In this document: positions 6,015 to 7,718 of the stretch, in pieces
Position numbering within the stretch: the stretch's first letter is position 1
Layout of the letters: the number at the start of each line of letters is the position of its first letter
Source of the DNA: Sphingomonas sanxanigenens
GTDB taxonomy: Bacteria > Pseudomonadota > Alphaproteobacteria > Sphingomonadales > Sphingomonadaceae
Direction: 5' to 3'
Assembly (NCBI GenBank): GCA_003240855.1
Contig: QFNN01000128.1
Coordinates: 1 to 7,718, forward strand
DNA: 7,718 nt
Notes under the pieces: model-generated
Databases searched by the model: none
Seen by the model: the letters and a program-made list of their open reading frames with translations, nothing else
What the model was told of the DNA's origin: nothing
Made by a program: the position numbers and the translations under genes

Positions 6015-6044
6015 TGGCTAAAGGATCGTTTATAAGGGAGAAAA

Positions 6045-6581
6045 TCAGTGCCCGGGAAAATCGAACAGGGCATCGACGGCAAGCCCCGCCGTGCGCAGCC
6101 GATCAGCCCCGCCGAGATCAGGCAGATCGATGACGAACAATGCCGCCGGCACCTCCGCCCCCGAATCACGGAGCAACTGCGCGGTCGCCAGGGCCGTGCC
6201 GCCGGTCGCGATCAAATCGTCAACGATCAACACGCGATGCCCCGGCACCAGCGCGCCTTCGTGAATCTCCAGCCGATCGGTGCCATATTCGAGCGCATAA
6301 TCGATGCCGACGCGCGGCCCCGGCAGCTTGCCCGCCTTGCGGACGGGCAGGATGCCAGCCCCGAGCGCGCGCGCGATCGGTGCGCCGAAAATGAAGCCGC
6401 GCGCCTCGATCCCGGCGACGAGATCGCAGCCATAGGGCCGCGCCAGTTCAACCAGCTCGTCGATCGCGGCGGCGAAGCCGGGGCCGTCGATCAGCAGCGT
6501 GGTGATGTCTCGAAAAAGAATCCCGGGCTTCGGAAAGTCCGGGATCGTGCGAATCAAAGCCTGAATGTCGGCGCGGGTCAT
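6045..6581 (-). CDS. apt: Adenine phosphoribosyltransferase
   Basis: This is a cytoplasmic purine-salvage enzyme converting adenine and PRPP to AMP and pyrophosphate. The protein has 178 residues, the usual bacterial length. The N-terminal IRTIPDFPKPGILFRDITTL (residues 10-29) is the family hallmark. The GIEARGFIFGAPIA block follows at 58-71, the flexible loop with RKAGKLPG is at 81-88, and LEYGTDRLEIH is at 97-107. The PRPP-binding motif VLIVDDLIATGGTA lies at 117-130. All expected blocks are intact. The ATG at 6581 is preceded by GGGAG at a suitable distance. It lies 37 bases downstream of the cytochrome c1 stop on the same strand with no terminator between them, so it is probably the last gene of the bc1 operon. 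The role pairing with respiration is positional only. Confidence 0.97.
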   Translation of the reverse strand: MTRADIQALIRTIPDFPKPGILFRDITTLLIDGPGFAAAIDELVELARPYGCDLVAGIEARGFIFGAPIARALGAGILPVRKAGKLPGPRVGIDYALEYGTDRLEIHEGALVPGHRVLIVDDLIATGGTALATAQLLRDSGAEVPAALFVIDLPDLGGADRLRTAGLAVDALFDFPGH

Positions 6582-6618
6582 CGCGCTTGGTCTCCCGCGT
6601 CGAAAAGGATCCTCCGGG

Positions 6619-7464
6619 TCAGTGTTTCTTGCCGGCCCAGATATTCTGGTAGGACATGTAGGTGAGGACGGTGAAGATGGCGAGGAAAATCAGAACCGTA
6701 ATGCCCCAGGCATGACGCGTTTCGAGTTTCGGTTCGGCTGTCCAGACGAGGAAGGCCGAAACGTCCTTCGCCATCTGATCGACAGTAGCGCGCGTCCCGT
6801 CCTCATAAGTCACCTGCCCCTCGGCCGTCAGCGGCGGCGCCATGGCGAGATTGAGGTTCGCGAAATAGGGGTTGTAGTGCAGTCCCTTCGGCGTCCTGGC
6901 ATCCGGGAAGTGCCTGAGCAGTTCCGCCGGCTGGTTCTCGTAACCGGTGAGGATGGAGTAGATATAGGCCGCGCCGTCATGCCGGGCCTTGGCGAGCAGC
7001 GACTGGTCGGGCGGCAGCGCATTATTGTTCGCCGCACGCGCCGCCGTCTCGTTGGCGAAGGGCGACGGAAAATGATCGGCGGGCAGCGACGGACGCGTCG
7101 TGGCGTCGCCGGTGTTCGGGTCGATCGCCGGCTGTGGAATCTTCCAGTTCTTGGCGATCGCCTTCACCTCGGCGTCGCTGTAGCCGAGATCCTTCAGGTC
7201 GCGGAACGCGACGAGGCGCAGCGAGTGGCAGGCCGAACAGACTTCCTGATAGACCTGAAAGCCGCGCTGAAGCTGACGCCGGTCAAACTTGCCGAGCGGG
7301 CCATCGCTGGCGAGGCGCAGATCCTTCGGCGCCTTGTGAAACTCATGCTCCACGGTCGGCGCGGGCGGCGACGCAATGCGATTATAAGCGCCGTTGCCGA
7401 AGGCGATGAGCAGGACAATGGCGAAGGCCGCGCCGATCGCCCCGAGTGCATAGCGAAGAAGCAT
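6619..7464 (-). CDS. petC: Cytochrome c1 of the ubiquinol-cytochrome c reductase (bc1) complex
   Basis: This haem c subunit passes electrons from the Rieske protein to cytochrome c at the periplasmic face of the inner membrane. The protein has 281 residues. An N-terminal hydrophobic segment (about 5-24) acts as export signal. The haem-binding CSACH follows (Cys76, Cys79, His80), and the second axial ligand is most likely Met208 in NLNLAMAPPL. The conserved NPYFANLNLAMAPPL and DVSAFLVWTAEP stretches fit cytochrome c1, and a C-terminal anchor lies at about 252-272, ending in a short basic tail (WAGKKH). This is full-length and apparently functional. The ATG at 7464 is 14 bases after the cytochrome b stop; AAGGGGG overlaps that stop and serves as its Shine-Dalgarno. 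The standard order of the bc1 operon (Rieske, b, c1) implies that the Rieske gene lies beyond the window. Confidence 0.97.
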   Translation of the reverse strand: MLLRYALGAIGAAFAIVLLIAFGNGAYNRIASPPAPTVEHEFHKAPKDLRLASDGPLGKFDRRQLQRGFQVYQEVCSACHSLRLVAFRDLKDLGYSDAEVKAIAKNWKIPQPAIDPNTGDATTRPSLPADHFPSPFANETAARAANNNALPPDQSLLAKARHDGAAYIYSILTGYENQPAELLRHFPDARTPKGLHYNPYFANLNLAMAPPLTAEGQVTYEDGTRATVDQMAKDVSAFLVWTAEPKLETRHAWGITVLIFLAIFTVLTYMSYQNIWAGKKH

Positions 7465-7478
7465 CTCCCCGATCCCCC

Positions 7479-7718
7479 TTATTCAACCGGGACTTCGGCG
7501 GCGGCGCCGATGCCCGTGTCATCCTGGTGCCTGGCGAGCACTGCCTCGGTGATCGAAGCGGGCAGCGGGCGCGGCTGCTCGATCCGCGAGATGATCGGCA
7601 GGATGACGAGGAAATGGAGGAAATAATAAGCTGCGGCGATCTGGCTGATCATCACATAGGGTTCTTCGGCCGGTGCGCCGCCGCAATAGCCGAGCACCAG
7701 GACGTCGCCGACGAGGAT
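7479..7718 (-). CDS. petB: Cytochrome b of the bc1 complex, C-terminal part (cut by window edge)
   Basis: Only the last 79 residues are in the window; the gene continues past base 7718 and has no start here. The sequence begins ILVGDVLVLGYCGG and continues with PAEEPYVMISQIAAAYYFLH, followed by FLVILPIISRIE. This matches the last inter-helix loop and final transmembrane helix of cytochrome b, where PYVMISQIA and the helix leading to LP-x-I-S are characteristic. The haem-ligating histidines and the PEWY motif would lie upstream, outside the window. A polar tail of about 30 residues (after ISRIEQPRPLP) ends in TAA. The cytochrome c1 gene starts 14 bases later on the same strand, confirming a bc1 operon. 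Confidence 0.93.
   Translation of the reverse strand: MLVGDVLVLGYCGGAPAEEPYVMISQIAAAYYFLHFLVILPIISRIEQPRPLPASITEAVLARHQDDTGIGAAAEVPVE

Noticed and set aside
6565..7626. Plus-strand open frame of 353 codons opposite apt, cytochrome c1 and cytochrome b
   Set aside because: It crosses three confidently identified minus-strand genes and their gaps and shows no protein family features.

Overview
The window is a GC-rich, densely packed chromosomal stretch from an alphaproteobacterium. It is most likely a sphingomonad (Sphingomonadales), judged from the gene content and protein flavour: a short (type 2) ArgC, an M17 aminopeptidase / small MarR / NlpC-P60 cluster, and apt directly behind the cytochrome bc1 genes. 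The taxonomic call is an inference from family knowledge, not from a database search. I see no mobile element, CRISPR array, rRNA or tRNA.

Region 1 (about 1-3803, plus strand) is a co-directional cluster. It starts with a short leader-like open frame (45-158) whose stop overlaps the start of an M17 leucyl-aminopeptidase-family gene (155-1543). A 112-base gap with a candidate operator follows. Then come a 110-residue MarR-type regulator (1656-1988), an NlpC/P60 peptidase with SH3-like domains (about 1939-2859) and argC (2856-3803). The last three genes overlap, so they are probably one translationally coupled operon. Both peptidases lack an export signal. The cytoplasmic NlpC/P60 enzyme resembles the gamma-D-glutamyl-diamino-acid endopeptidases (YkfC/DPP VI type) used to salvage murein peptides, so a regulated peptide-salvage module is a reasonable reading.

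Region 2 (3804-4290, plus strand) holds a small four-helix membrane protein of unknown function. Its ribosome binding site lies inside a perfect 9-bp hairpin. Its stop codon overlaps the stop codon of the converging gene.

Region 3 (4287-5990, minus strand) is a membrane-anchored GGDEF diguanylate cyclase with a 7TM-DISM-like sensor. It has an intact GGEEF active site but no RxxD inhibitory site.

Region 4 (6045-7718, minus strand) is the end of the respiratory bc1 operon: the C-terminus of cytochrome b (gene cut by the window edge), cytochrome c1, and then apt, which links purine salvage to the respiratory operon. There is no gene-free stretch longer than about 300 bases.
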